A stretch of 64,000 nt of DNA from Thermomonas paludicola (GCF_024498955.1 NZ_CP093311.1:2418001-2482000), one strand, 5' to 3'. Positions 51,782-61,238 are shown, counted from the stretch's first letter. The notes: generated by a model not told the origin, from the letters alone. Translations and numbers: made by a program.

Positions 51782-52369
51782 TCAATTGATCTTCAGCAGG
51801 CGCGAGAGGTCGCTGCGCAGGTCACCGGGATCAAACCCCGGTGCGTAGCGCAACACCGCGAAACCATTGGGATCCACCAACCACACCGGATCGCCGCGGT
51901 CAGTCCCGTCATTCCAGCGCGGCAGGCCCGCACGCAGGCCGTCATCGACCCGCAGCAGCCGCACTTCGCGCAATGGGCCAACGTCCGTTGGCGCCGCTCC
52001 ACCCCACAGCACGTGGACCCGATCGGCCTCACGCCCCATCAGCCGCCAGACCTTGTCCAGGTTTTGCAGCAGTTGCACGCATTGGCTGCGCCGCGCGCCA
52101 TCGCAGTCGCGCGGCAGGGTCACGATCCGCCACGTGCGGGGGCTGTCTTTCCAGCGATACGGGCTGCCATCGGCCAGCGTGGGCGTGTAGCCGCGCAGGT
52201 CGCCATACGGCTGCAGCATCTCGCCCATGTTCTTCATCCCATGGGGGCGCCAGCCAGAAAAACGCAGCGCGCCGGCCGCCAACATGCCGCCAAAAAACAG
52301 CGCCAGCACGATCAGCAGCACGTTGCGGCTGCGCCGCGTGCCCGCCTGTGTCGAAATCGAATCGGTCAT
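51782..52369 (-). CDS. hypothetical membrane-anchored protein of the heme A/oxidase cluster
   Basis: A 195-residue protein with one N-terminal helix (NVLLIVLALFFGGMLAAGAL) and a soluble domain expected to face the periplasm. The latter contains two Cys (RDCDGARRSQCVQLLQNLDK) spaced like a structural pair rather than a CxxxC copper site. DPVWLVDPNGFAVLRYAPGF resembles the end of thioredoxin-fold or SCO-type proteins, but SCO copper residues are missing. It overlaps SURF1 by ATGA, so it is part of the SURF1-ctaA-ctaB set and probably acts in oxidase assembly. The function is unknown. Confidence 0.75.
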   Translation of the reverse strand: MTDSISTQAGTRRSRNVLLIVLALFFGGMLAAGALRFSGWRPHGMKNMGEMLQPYGDLRGYTPTLADGSPYRWKDSPRTWRIVTLPRDCDGARRSQCVQLLQNLDKVWRLMGREADRVHVLWGGAAPTDVGPLREVRLLRVDDGLRAGLPRWNDGTDRGDPVWLVDPNGFAVLRYAPGFDPGDLRSDLSRLLKIN

Positions 52370-53118
52370 GGCTTCTTCTTTTTCAATGTCAGCACCAACG
52401 CCGTCACCAGCACGGCGATCGCCAGCCCGAACCATTGCACGGCGTAGCCTAGATGCCGCTCGGGCGACAGGGTATTGGGCAGGATATCGAGATCGCGCTC
52501 GCCCGGTATCAGCATGGCGCCCGCATCTTCACGCTGGCGCTGCGGATCCAGCCGCAGCACGCGCGGTGCAATCCCGGTGTTCAGCTTCAACGTCGCGGCG
52601 ATTGCCGGCAGATCCATGCGTGAGGCCAGCCAGCGCCCTGCCTCCGCCTGCGCCATCGCCGGGCCGTGGATCAAGCCTTCCGACGGCGGCGGCGCGAGCA
52701 GGCCACGCACGGCCTGGTTGCCGCCGGCAGGACAGCCAAACACCGGCAATGCACGATCACCTCCCAGCGGCCACCAGCCGGCGTCCACCAGTACCGCCTG
52801 CACGCCATCGTCCGGCAGCAGCACGCAATACATGCGCACGCCCACGCGCCCATGGCGCTGCTGGTTGTCCAACCAGATCGTGGCGTTGATGACGCCGCCG
52901 CTGCCTGCCGCCCAGTCATACCCCTGCGCACGCTTTGGATCGGAGGCAAGCAGCAGCGGCTGCGCGTGGCTCAGGTCAAGCGCCGTGGCCGCCGCAGCCA
53001 GCATCGCCTGCTTTTCATGCATGCGCGCCAGCTGCCAGCGCCCCAGCAGCGCGAACGCGCTTACAAGCAGCAACGCGAGCAACCACCACACCAGCGCTTG
53101 TCGCGTGCGCAGGCTCAT
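52366..53118 (-). CDS. SURF1-family cytochrome oxidase assembly protein
   Basis: A 250-residue protein with the SURF1 plan: one N-terminal helix (ALVWWLLALLLVSAFALLG, followed by RWQLARMHEK), a large periplasmic domain (about 35-225) with VLVDAGWWPLGGD, and a C-terminal helix (LGYAVQWFGLAIAVLVTALV). SURF1 helps place heme A in subunit I of aa3-type oxidase. The three genes that follow (hypothetical, ctaA, ctaB) are coupled to it by short overlaps. The sequence is divergent from well-known homologues except at the N- and C-terminal motifs. Confidence 0.88.
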   Translation of the reverse strand: MSLRTRQALVWWLLALLLVSAFALLGRWQLARMHEKQAMLAAAATALDLSHAQPLLLASDPKRAQGYDWAAGSGGVINATIWLDNQQRHGRVGVRMYCVLLPDDGVQAVLVDAGWWPLGGDRALPVFGCPAGGNQAVRGLLAPPPSEGLIHGPAMAQAEAGRWLASRMDLPAIAATLKLNTGIAPRVLRLDPQRQREDAGAMLIPGERDLDILPNTLSPERHLGYAVQWFGLAIAVLVTALVLTLKKKKP

Positions 53119-53184
53119 CGCGACGTATCATCCGACGCTGTCATTCCCGCTCCTGCCCACCACCCCCGCCACCCGGAGAACGCC

Positions 53185-53412
53185 ATGAGCGACTCGCTGA
53201 AAACCTTGCTCATCGTCGGCTTCCTGATCCTCATCTTGTGGAACCTCGGGGCTGGGTTGTACTACATGCTGGTGGACAAGGGCACCACCAAGCGCACGGT
53301 CAATTCGCTGACCAGGCGCATTGGCCTGAGCATCGTGCTGATCCTGCTGGTGGTGCTTGCCATCCACATGGGCTGGATCACCCCGCACGGCCCGGGTCGC
53401 GCACCAGGCTGA
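53185..53412 (+). CDS. DUF2909 twin-transmembrane small protein
   Basis: A 75-residue protein of two helices (LLIVGFLILILWNLGAGLYY and SIVLILLVVLAIHMGWI) joined by a basic loop (KGTTKRTVNSLTRRIG). This is the DUF2909 pattern often found next to SURF1 in cytochrome oxidase loci. CGGAG (53174-53178) is a well-placed ribosome site for the ATG at 53185. It is divergent from SURF1 and convergent with ctaE, with a shared terminator. Confidence 0.88.
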   Translation: MSDSLKTLLIVGFLILILWNLGAGLYYMLVDKGTTKRTVNSLTRRIGLSIVLILLVVLAIHMGWITPHGPGRAPG

Positions 53413-53434
53413 AGCCGCCCGGTGATGCCAAGAA

Positions 53435-53461
53435 ACAAAGGCCGGCGATGCCGGCCCTTGT
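53435..53461. terminator. bidirectional terminator between the DUF2909 gene and ctaE
   Basis: ACAAAGGCCGGC (53435-53446) and GCCGGCCCTTGT (53450-53461) pair over 12 bp with a 3-base loop and A/T-rich stem bases on both flanks. It lies between convergent gene ends. Confidence 0.8.
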
Positions 53462-53484
53462 CGTTTCCTGCCCGCGCGCCAGGG

Positions 53485-54375
53485 TTACAGCACGTACACG
53501 AACAGGAACAGCCCCAGCCACACCACGTCCACGAAGTGCCAGTACCAGGCCACCGCCTCGAACGCGAAATGGTTGTCCTTGCTGAAGTGGCCCTTGGCGC
53601 AGCGCAGCCACATCACCAGCAGCATGATCGTGCCCAGGGTCACGTGCGCGCCGTGAAAGCCGGTCAGCATGAAGAACGTGGACCCGTAAATGCCCGAACC
53701 CATGGTCAGGTTGAGCTGGGAATACGCGTGGATGTATTCGGTGGCCTGGAAGTACAGGAACAGGCAACCCAGCAGCACGGTCATTCCCAGGAACAGCAAC
53801 AGCACGCCGCGCTTGCCTGCGGTCAGGGCATGGTGGGCAATGGTGACGGTGACGCCGGAGGACAGCAGGATCAAGGTATTGAGCAGCGGCAGGCCCCAGG
53901 CCGGCACGGTCTGGTAGGTGCCGCCAATGTCGGCCGGGCCGTTGCTCGGCCAGCCTGCGGAGAAATTGGGCCACAGCAGGCCATGCGTCACCGCACCATG
54001 CCCCTCGCCGTTGAGCCACGGCAGGGCGAACTGGCGGGCATAGAACAGCGCACCAAAAAACGCGGCGAAAAACATCACTTCGGAGAAGATGAACCACACC
54101 ATCCCCATCCGGAACGAGACGTCCACCTGCTTGTTGTAGTGCCCGGCCAGCGACTCGCGGATGACATCACCGAACCATTTGAACAGCACCGCCAACAGGC
54201 TGGCGATGCCGATGAAAAACACGCTGCGGCCCCAGCTGACCTCGTTGAGCCAGCAGGCGAAGCCGACCATGGTGGTGAACAGGGCAACGGACGCGAACAG
54301 CGGCCACTTGCTGCCGTGCGGGACGAAATAGGTGTCCTGTGGGTGGCTGCCGAGTTCGGCGTGGGCATTGGCCAT
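53485..54375 (-). CDS. ctaE: cytochrome c oxidase subunit III
   Basis: A 296-residue inner-membrane protein with seven helices. The family blocks are present: FSEVMFFAAFFGALFYAR, FFMLTGFHGAHVTLGTIML and AFEAVAWYWHFVDVVWLGLF, and the Glu in the first block is the conserved COX3 Glu. The ATG at 54375 (MANAHAELGSHPQDTYF) was chosen. It is the last gene of the ctaC-ctaD-small protein-ctaG-ctaE set, 29 bp after ctaG, and ends at the shared terminator. Confidence 0.95.
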   Translation of the reverse strand: MANAHAELGSHPQDTYFVPHGSKWPLFASVALFTTMVGFACWLNEVSWGRSVFFIGIASLLAVLFKWFGDVIRESLAGHYNKQVDVSFRMGMVWFIFSEVMFFAAFFGALFYARQFALPWLNGEGHGAVTHGLLWPNFSAGWPSNGPADIGGTYQTVPAWGLPLLNTLILLSSGVTVTIAHHALTAGKRGVLLLFLGMTVLLGCLFLYFQATEYIHAYSQLNLTMGSGIYGSTFFMLTGFHGAHVTLGTIMLLVMWLRCAKGHFSKDNHFAFEAVAWYWHFVDVVWLGLFLFVYVL

Positions 54376-54404
54376 GGCGGTTTTCCGGGTGAGTCGTGAG
54401 TGGG

Positions 54405-54989
54405 TCAGGGCGCGGCGCGAGCCACCCCTGCTGGGCCCTTGGCCGCCGCAACGGCAGCGGTCTGGGTGTCGTTCTTGTAGAAGGTGTAGGACAGCGTGAT
54501 GGTCTTGACGTCGGCCGGCAGCGCCGGATCGACGATGAAGCGCACCGGCATGTCGCGGGATTCGCCCGCCTCCAGCGTTTGCGCGGTGAAGCAAAAACAT
54601 TCCGTTTTGTTGAAATAGCCCGAGGCCCGCGCCGGCGCCAGCGATGGCACCGCATTACCGACGATGGTGCGGTCGGCGGCATTGCGGGCGAAATACAGGG
54701 CCTGGTATTGGCGCCCCAACTGCACCCGCATCGACGCTTGCTCGGGCGAGAATTTCCACGGCAGCTTGGAGTTGGCGCCGCCGTCGAACTGCACGGTGAT
54801 CCAGCGCGCGTCGGCGGCGGCAGCGCCGCCCTCCCGTGCCACCGCAGGCCCCTGCTCCAGGCGCACCCCGAAGACTTTCTGGCAGGCGATCCGGTACAGC
54901 GGCACCAGCGAGAATGCGAAGCCGAACGCAGCCAGCGCCACGCCCAGCATCTTCCACACGCCCAGTTCACGAGTGCCGGTCGCGCTCAC
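54405..54989 (-). CDS. ctaG: cytochrome c oxidase copper assembly protein CtaG/COX11
   Basis: A 194-residue membrane-anchored periplasmic copper chaperone that delivers copper to the CuB centre of subunit I. One N-terminal helix ([20 protein letters not shown]) with the Cys-containing IACQKVFGV, then an immunoglobulin-like domain ending in the copper motif [18 protein letters not shown] (CFCF). The domain has the [19 protein letters not shown] end. It starts at GTG 54989, overlapping the stop of the small protein gene (GTGA). Confidence 0.95.
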   Translation of the reverse strand: MSATGTRELGVWKMLGVALAAFGFAFSLVPLYRIACQKVFGVRLEQGPAVAREGGAAAADARWITVQFDGGANSKLPWKFSPEQASMRVQLGRQYQALYFARNAADRTIVGNAVPSLAPARASGYFNKTECFCFTAQTLEAGESRDMPVRFIVDPALPADVKTITLSYTFYKNDTQTAAVAAAKGPAGVARAAP

Positions 54990-55126
54990 CGCCCCAGCAC
55001 CCCCGACAATATGAAGCCGAAATAGACCGCCAGAGCAATCCCGCCAAACAGCAGCGCGGTGCGGCGCGCGCGCTTGCGGCGCACCTCCACGGCGGGATCG
55101 CTGGCAACGGGGTCACGGGTCATCAT
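54986..55126 (-). CDS. cytochrome oxidase small assembly/accessory membrane protein
   Basis: A 46-residue protein: a basic segment ([15 protein letters not shown]) followed by one helix ([19 protein letters not shown]). Such small proteins lie between ctaD and ctaG in many proteobacterial aa3 loci. It begins 10 bp after the ctaD stop and its stop shares a GTGA with ctaG. The ATG at 55126 or 55123 may be used. Function is not established. Confidence 0.8.
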   Translation of the reverse strand: MMTRDPVASDPAVEVRRKRARRTALLFGGIALAVYFGFILSGVLGR

Positions 55127-55136
55127 GGCCGGCCGC

Positions 55137-56753
55137 TCAGTGGCTGATGTCGCCATGCGCCAGGTCCCCATCCTTGATGACCGGCGGATGCTCGAAGGTG
55201 TGGTGTGGCGCCGGCGACGGCACCGTCCACTCCAGGCCACGCGCGCCTTCCCAGGCCCGCGCCTCGGCCTTGGCGCCGTACTTCTTCGAATGCCACAGCA
55301 GGAATGCCATGAAGAACGGGGTCAGGAACATGCCGAACGCACCGATCGAGCTGACCATGTTCCAGTCCGCGAACACCACGTTGTAGTCGGGGATGCGGCG
55401 CGGCATGCCGGCCAGGCCCAGGAAGTGCTGCGGGAAGAACAGCACGTTGACGAACACGATGGTCCACCAGAAATGGATCTTGGCCAGCGTCTGGCTGTAC
55501 ATGCGGCCGGTCCACTTCGGCCACCAGTAGTAGATGGCGGCGATGATCGCGAACAGGGCGCCGGTCACCAGCACGTAATGGAAGTGCGCCACCACGAAAT
55601 AGGTGTCGTGGTATTGGAAGTCGGCCGGCACCACCGCCACCATCAGGCCGGAGAACCCGCCGATCGAAAACAGCACCACGAACGCGATCGCCCACAGCAT
55701 CGGCGCTTCGAAGGTCAGCGAACCGCGCCACATCGTGGTCACCCAGTTGAAGATCTTCACCCCGGTGGGGATGGAAATCAGCATGGTGGCGAACATGAAG
55801 TAGACCTCGCCGCCCAGCGGCATGCCCACCACGAACATGTGGTGCGCCCACACGATGAACGACAGGAAGGCGATGGCGGCGGTCGCGTAGACCATCGCCT
55901 GGTAGCCGAACAGCGGCTTGCGCGAGAAGGTCGGGATGATTTCCGACACGATCCCGAACGCCGGCAGGATCATGATGTAGACCTCGGGGTGACCGAAGAA
56001 CCAGAAGATGTGCTGGTACATCACCGGGTCGCCGCCACCGGCCGCGTTGAAGAAGCTGGTGGCGAAGAAGCGGTCGGTCAGCAGCATGGTCACCGCGCCG
56101 GCCAGCACCGGCATCACCGCAATCAGCAGGAACGCGGTGATCAGCCAGGTCCAGCAGAAGATCGGCATCTTCAGCAGGTCCATGCCCGGCGCGCGCATGT
56201 TGAGCACGGTGGCGATGATGTTGATCGCGCCCATGATCGAGCTGATGCCCATCATGTGGATGGCGAAGATCGCGAACGCCAGGTTGCTGCCGCCCTGCAG
56301 CGACAGCGGCGGGTACATGGTCCAGCCGCCGGCCGGCGCGCCGCCCGGCAGGAAGAAGGTCAGCAACAGCAGGGTGAACGCGAACGGCATGATCCAGAAG
56401 GACCAGTTGTTCATGCGCGGCAGCGCCATGTCCGGCGCGCCGATCTGCAGCGGGATCATCCAGTTCGCCAGGCCGACGAAGGCCGGCATGATCGCGCCGA
56501 AGATCATCACCAGCGCGTGCATGGTGGTCAGCTGGTTGAAGATCTCGGGCTTGACGAATTGCAGGCCGGGCTCGGCCAGCTCGGCACGAATGCCCACCGA
56601 CAGCGCCGCGCCCACGATCACCATCAAGAAACTGAACACCAGATACAGGGTGCCGATGTCCTTGTGGTTGGTGGAGAACAACCAGCGCTCGATGAAGCCC
56701 TGCTTGTGGTGGCCGTGGTCGTGGCCGACGGCGTCTGGATGCGTTGCGGACAT
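55137..56753 (-). CDS. ctaD: cytochrome c oxidase subunit I
   Basis: Catalytic subunit of the aa3-type oxidase. The 538-residue protein has 12 helices. Heme and copper ligands are in TTMHALVMIFG (low-spin heme), FWFFGHPEVYIMILPAFG (CuB His and the cross-linked His-Tyr pair), WAHHMFVVG (CuB His pair), and YFVVAHFHYVL (heme His pair). The HPEVY motif and the E in GHPEVY mark the A-type with K and D channels. It is 35 bp after ctaC. The ATG at 56753 (MSATHPDAVGHDHGHH, His-rich N-tail) is the chosen start. Confidence 0.97.
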   Translation of the reverse strand: MSATHPDAVGHDHGHHKQGFIERWLFSTNHKDIGTLYLVFSFLMVIVGAALSVGIRAELAEPGLQFVKPEIFNQLTTMHALVMIFGAIMPAFVGLANWMIPLQIGAPDMALPRMNNWSFWIMPFAFTLLLLTFFLPGGAPAGGWTMYPPLSLQGGSNLAFAIFAIHMMGISSIMGAINIIATVLNMRAPGMDLLKMPIFCWTWLITAFLLIAVMPVLAGAVTMLLTDRFFATSFFNAAGGGDPVMYQHIFWFFGHPEVYIMILPAFGIVSEIIPTFSRKPLFGYQAMVYATAAIAFLSFIVWAHHMFVVGMPLGGEVYFMFATMLISIPTGVKIFNWVTTMWRGSLTFEAPMLWAIAFVVLFSIGGFSGLMVAVVPADFQYHDTYFVVAHFHYVLVTGALFAIIAAIYYWWPKWTGRMYSQTLAKIHFWWTIVFVNVLFFPQHFLGLAGMPRRIPDYNVVFADWNMVSSIGAFGMFLTPFFMAFLLWHSKKYGAKAEARAWEGARGLEWTVPSPAPHHTFEHPPVIKDGDLAHGDISH

Positions 56754-56788
56754 GGGCTGGACCTTCTGGATGCGATGCAATGCGTTGA

Positions 56789-57760
56789 TCAACCGGCCCG
56801 CGCGGTGGCGGCAGGCTGGGCGGTCTGGGAAGCGGTGGCGGGGGCAGCGTCGGTGGCGGCAGGTGCCTCCTCCGGGGCTGCTTCCGCGGCAGGAGCCGGG
56901 GCAGGCGCGGCCGGGGCAGGCGGCGCCCGCCTGGCCTTCTCGGCTGCCAGCCAAGTGGCGAAGTCGGCCTTGCTCACCGCCTTGACCACGATTGGCATGA
57001 AGCCATGATCCTTGCCGCACAGCTCCGCGCACTGACCGCGATAGATGCCCGGCTCCTCGATCTGCGCCCATGCCTCGTTGACGATGCCCGGCACCGCGTC
57101 CTGCTTCCAGCCCAGTGCCGGCACCCACCAGGAGTGGATGACGTCGTCGGCGGTCAGCACGAAGCGCACCTTGGTGTCCACCGGCAACACCAGCACGTTG
57201 TCCACATTGAGCAGGTAGTGCGGATCATCGGCCTCGGTGACGACCTTGCCGCTCTGGCGCAGATCGTCGCTCTTGCGGTCCAGGCGACTGGTGAACGACA
57301 CGTCCTCGCCCAGGTAGTCGTACTTCCACATCCACTGGTAGCCGGTGACCTTCACGGTCATTTCCGAGTCGCGCACGTCATACATGCGCAACAAGCCGCT
57401 GGTGGCCGGGAATGCCAGGCCAATCAGGATCAGCACCGGGATGGTGGTCCAGATCGCTTCAAGGCGGGTGCTGTGGATGAAGCCGGTATCCGGCACCGCG
57501 CCCTTCGATTTGCGGAAGCGGAAAATCGCCACCGCCATCGCGCCGAACACCAGCACCCCGATCACCACGCAAACCCAGAGCACGATCATGTGCGCGTCAT
57601 ACGCGGCATGCGACGTGGGAGTGACGCCCGGCGCCATGTTCAGCTGCCAGCGATGCGGGTCGGCCGCTCCTGCGCCGCCGCCCTGCGCAACCGCCGTCAG
57701 CGGCAACGCGGCCATCGCGAACGCGGCCATTGCCCACTGTTTGAAACGACCGAATGTCAT
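56789..57760 (-). CDS. ctaC: cytochrome c oxidase subunit II
   Basis: CuA-binding subunit that accepts electrons from cytochrome c. The 323-residue protein has a signal peptide (AAFAMAALPLTAVAQ), two helices, and a cupredoxin domain with the CuA site at HSWWVPALGWKQDAVPG and GQCAELCGKDHGFMPI. The C-terminal 60 residues are an Ala/Pro/Glu-rich tail with no cytochrome c domain. An in-frame GTG directly precedes the ATG (57763); the ATG at 57760 was chosen. It is first of the oxidase operon, with an FNR-like box 50-64 bases upstream. Confidence 0.95.
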   Translation of the reverse strand: MTFGRFKQWAMAAFAMAALPLTAVAQGGGAGAADPHRWQLNMAPGVTPTSHAAYDAHMIVLWVCVVIGVLVFGAMAVAIFRFRKSKGAVPDTGFIHSTRLEAIWTTIPVLILIGLAFPATSGLLRMYDVRDSEMTVKVTGYQWMWKYDYLGEDVSFTSRLDRKSDDLRQSGKVVTEADDPHYLLNVDNVLVLPVDTKVRFVLTADDVIHSWWVPALGWKQDAVPGIVNEAWAQIEEPGIYRGQCAELCGKDHGFMPIVVKAVSKADFATWLAAEKARRAPPAPAAPAPAPAAEAAPEEAPAATDAAPATASQTAQPAATARAG

Positions 57761-57810
57761 CACTATCGCGCCCCATTGCCTGAATGACGGTTCGGTTGCC
57801 TGGGCATCAT

Positions 57811-57824
57811 TTGACCCAGATCAA
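57811..57824. promoter_or_regulatory. FNR/ANR-like operator upstream of ctaC
   Basis: TTGACCCAGATCAA fits the FNR/ANR consensus TTGATN4ATCAA with one mismatch (C for T at position 5). It lies 51-64 bases ahead of the ctaC start, in the 200-bp gap shared with putA. An oxygen-responsive Crp/FNR family regulator could act here; direction (repression of the aa3 oxidase at low oxygen is most likely) is inferred. Confidence 0.65.
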
Positions 57825-57965
57825 CCGGCTCCAACCTGAGCGATGTTAATGGCGCGCCCCGCCAGCGGCAACCACGCGCCTGCCGGGCGACGCGCCAGCG
57901 AAGCGGCCAAGGCACTAAACTAGGCGGCTTCCGCCCCCGAGGAATGCCGGCATTCCGCCTGCGCA

Positions 57966-60900
57966 ATGAACAACTTGTCCAACCCATCCTCCCTCCCGTC
58001 GCCCATCCTGGCGCCGGAACTCCCTGCCACCCCCGGCGCGGCACGCGCGGCGATTACCGCCGGCTGGATCCGCGACGAAGCCACACACATGCGCGAACTG
58101 CTGCCGCTGGCCACGCTGCCGGCGCCCGAGCGCAGCGCAGCGCAGGCGGTGGCTGCCGACCTGGTCACCCGCGTCCGCGCGCGCGCGCGCAACCAAGGCG
58201 TGGTGGAGGCCTTCATGCGCCAGTACGACCTCGGCAGCGACGAGGGCGTCCTGCTGATGTGCGTGGCCGAGGCGCTCCTGCGCATCCCCGACCAGGCCAC
58301 CGCCGACGCGCTGATCCGCGACAAGCTGGGCGATGCCAACTGGAAGCGCCACCTGGGCCAGTCGGACTCGCTGCTGGTCAATGCGTCCACCTGGGGCCTG
58401 ATGTTGACCGGCAAGCTGGTCGATCTGGCCGACGACACCAAGCGCGACGCGCACGGCGCGTTCCAGCGCCTGGTCGGCCGCGCTGGCGAGCCGGTGATCC
58501 GGCTGGCGGTTCGCCAGGCAATGAAGATCATGGGCCACCAATTCGTGCTCGGCCGCACCATCGACGAGGCGCTGACGCGCAGCCGCAAGGGCGACAATGC
58601 GGCCTACCGCTACTCGTTCGACATGCTCGGCGAAGGCGCGCTGACCACGCAGGACGCACTGCGCTACCAGCAGGCCTACCTCGCGGCGATCCATGCGATC
58701 GGCCAGACCGGCCCCAACGGCAGTTTCGCGGGCACGGACGTCTTCGCCGCCCCCAGCATCTCGGTCAAGCTGTCGGCGCTGCATCCGCGCTACGAACACG
58801 CAAAACGCGCGCGCGTACTGGATGAACTGGGCGAGCGCCTGCTGGAACTGGCGCAACTTGCGCGCCGCTATGGCATCGGCCTGACCATCGACGCCGAGGA
58901 AACCGATCGCCTGGAACTGTCGCTTGACCTGGTTTTCCAGGTCATGGCGGACGAATCACTGCGCGGCTGGAACGGCTTCGGCATCGTGGTGCAGGCCTAC
59001 CAGAAGCGCGCGCCGCAGGTGATCGACTACATCACCCACATGGCGTCGCAACTGGGCCGGCGCATTCCGGTGCGGCTGGTCAAAGGCGCCTACTGGGATG
59101 CTGAAATCAAGCGCGCGCAAATGGACGGCCAGGCCGGCTATCCCTTGTTTACCCGCAAGCAGAACACCGACGTGTCCTATCTCGCCAACGCGAGGCGCTT
59201 GCTGGATGCCGGCAACGCGATCTACCCGATGTTCGCCACCCACAATGCACAAACCATCGCCACCGTGCACCGCATGGCGCGGGCGATGCGCAGCCGCCGC
59301 GATTTCGAGTTCCAGAAATTGCACGGCATGGGCGATGACCTGTACGCCGAAGTGATCCCCGCCGACCGCCTCGACGTGCCCTGCCGTGTCTATGCGCCCG
59401 TCGGCAGCCACGAGGACCTGCTGCCCTACCTCGTCCGCCGCCTGCTTGAAAACGGCGCGAACTCCAGCTTCGTCAACCGCATCACCGATGACACGATCCC
59501 GGTCGAGGAGCTGATCCGCGACCCGGTCGAATTCGTGTCTTCGCTTGAACACCTCCAGCATCCCCGCATTCCGTTGCCGGTCGATCTGTATCGCAGCCAG
59601 CACCAACCACGAGACAACTCCATGGGCATCAATCTCGCCAACGACGACCAGCTGCGCGAGCTTGCCGCCGCGCTCAACACCTCCGGTGCCGGTCGCTGGA
59701 CCGCCGCGCCGCTGGTGCCGGGCGCGCAGGCAACCGGCAACACCGAAGCCGTCACCAACCCCGCCGATCGCCGCGAAACGGTCGGCCACTGGCAACCTGC
59801 CGATTCCGCCTGCGTCGAAAAGGCGTTGGCGAATGCAGTGGCCGCGCAGCCTGCCTGGGATGCCACCCCGGCTGGCGCACGCGCGGCGATCCTGGAGCAC
59901 GCCGCCGACCTGCTGGAGGCGCGCATGCCGGCCTACATGGCGATGTGCACCAAGGAAGCCGGCAAGACCTTGTCCGATGGCATCGCCGAAGTCCGCGAAG
60001 CGGTGGACTTCCTGCGCTACTACGCGCTGCAGGCGCGCGAACATTTCGCGCCGATGCCACTGCCCGGCCCCACCGGCGAATCCAACCAGCTGCAGCTGGC
60101 CGGGCGCGGCGTGTTCGTCTGCATCAGCCCGTGGAATTTCCCATTGGCCATTTTCCTCGGCCAGATCGCCGCGGCGCTGGCCGCCGGCAACAGCGTGATC
60201 GCCAAGCCGGCGGAACAGACCAACCTGATCGGCTTCGCCGCCGTGCAGCTGCTGCACGAAGCCGGCATCCCGCAGGACGTCCTGCAGTATCTGCCGGGCG
60301 ACGGCGCCACCGTCGGTGCCGCGCTGACCCGCGACCCGCGCGTGGCCGGCGTCTGCTTCACCGGCTCCACCGACACCGCGCGCCTGATCAACCGCGCGCT
60401 GGCCAGCCGCGAAGCGGGCCCCATCGCCACCCTGATCGCCGAAACCGGCGGCCAGAACGCGATGATCGCCGACAGCTCCTCGCTGCCGGAACAGGTGGTC
60501 AAGGACGCGCTGGGCTCGGCCTTCACCTCGGCCGGCCAGCGCTGTTCGGCGGCGCGCGTGCTGCTGGTGCAGGACGACATCGCCGACAAGGTGATCGGCA
60601 TGCTGGCGGGTGCGATGGCGGAACTGACGGTCGGCGACCCCGGCCTGCCGTCCACCGACGTCGGTCCGGTGATCGACGAGGACGCCAAGGCGATCCTGGT
60701 CGCCCACGCCGCGCGCATGGATGCCGAGGCCAGGCCGATCGCCAAGGCCACGCTGGGCGCCGGCAGCGAGCACGGCACGTTTTTCGCCCCCGCCGCGTGG
60801 GAACTGCAGTCGATCGCCCAGCTGGACCGCGAGAAGTTCGGCCCGGCCCTGCACGTGGTGCGCTGGAAGGCCGACCAGCTGGATGCGCTGATCGACACCA

Positions 60901-61181
60901 TCAACGCCACCGGCTACGGCCTGACCCTGGGCATCCATTCGCGCATCGACGCCACCATCGACCGCATCGTGGCCCGCGCCAAGGTCGGCAACATCTACGT
61001 CAACCGCAACCAGATCGGCGCGGTGGTCGGGGTGCAGCCGTTCGGTGGCCAGGGCCTGTCCGGCACCGGCCCGAAGGCCGGCGGCCCGCACTACCTGCCG
61101 CGCTTCGCCACCGAGAAGACGGTGACCGTCAACACCACCGCCGCCGGCGGCAACGCCTCGCTGCTTACGCTGGGCGATTGA
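57966..61181 (+). CDS. putA: bifunctional proline dehydrogenase / L-glutamate gamma-semialdehyde dehydrogenase
   Basis: Oxidises proline to glutamate in two steps. The 1071-residue protein has a short N-tail, a PutA-type helical segment, an FAD-linked proline dehydrogenase barrel at about 185-490 (YRYSFDMLGEGALT, LTIDAEETDRLELSL, RLVKGAYWDAEIKRAQ), and an aldehyde dehydrogenase domain at about 540-1050 with Glu in LIAETGGQNAMI and the catalytic Cys in FTSAGQRCSAARVL. It lacks the N-terminal ribbon-helix-helix of trifunctional PutA (about 1300 residues), so it should not repress itself. It is divergent from ctaC and followed by a strong terminator. Confidence 0.96.
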   Translation: MNNLSNPSSLPSPILAPELPATPGAARAAITAGWIRDEATHMRELLPLATLPAPERSAAQAVAADLVTRVRARARNQGVVEAFMRQYDLGSDEGVLLMCVAEALLRIPDQATADALIRDKLGDANWKRHLGQSDSLLVNASTWGLMLTGKLVDLADDTKRDAHGAFQRLVGRAGEPVIRLAVRQAMKIMGHQFVLGRTIDEALTRSRKGDNAAYRYSFDMLGEGALTTQDALRYQQAYLAAIHAIGQTGPNGSFAGTDVFAAPSISVKLSALHPRYEHAKRARVLDELGERLLELAQLARRYGIGLTIDAEETDRLELSLDLVFQVMADESLRGWNGFGIVVQAYQKRAPQVIDYITHMASQLGRRIPVRLVKGAYWDAEIKRAQMDGQAGYPLFTRKQNTDVSYLANARRLLDAGNAIYPMFATHNAQTIATVHRMARAMRSRRDFEFQKLHGMGDDLYAEVIPADRLDVPCRVYAPVGSHEDLLPYLVRRLLENGANSSFVNRITDDTIPVEELIRDPVEFVSSLEHLQHPRIPLPVDLYRSQHQPRDNSMGINLANDDQLRELAAALNTSGAGRWTAAPLVPGAQATGNTEAVTNPADRRETVGHWQPADSACVEKALANAVAAQPAWDATPAGARAAILEHAADLLEARMPAYMAMCTKEAGKTLSDGIAEVREAVDFLRYYALQAREHFAPMPLPGPTGESNQLQLAGRGVFVCISPWNFPLAIFLGQIAAALAAGNSVIAKPAEQTNLIGFAAVQLLHEAGIPQDVLQYLPGDGATVGAALTRDPRVAGVCFTGSTDTARLINRALASREAGPIATLIAETGGQNAMIADSSSLPEQVVKDALGSAFTSAGQRCSAARVLLVQDDIADKVIGMLAGAMAELTVGDPGLPSTDVGPVIDEDAKAILVAHAARMDAEARPIAKATLGAGSEHGTFFAPAAWELQSIAQLDREKFGPALHVVRWKADQLDALIDTINATGYGLTLGIHSRIDATIDRIVARAKVGNIYVNRNQIGAVVGVQPFGGQGLSGTGPKAGGPHYLPRFATEKTVTVNTTAAGGNASLLTLGD

Positions 61182-61238
61182 CCGTTTCGCGCGCACACGC
61201 GATTTGAATCACCCTCGGCCGCCGCAGCCGAGTCAAAC

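Noticed and set aside
55059..57008. A 649-codon plus-strand frame across ctaD
   Set aside because: It is the antisense shadow of cytochrome oxidase subunit I, rich in His/Arg/Glu with no domain.
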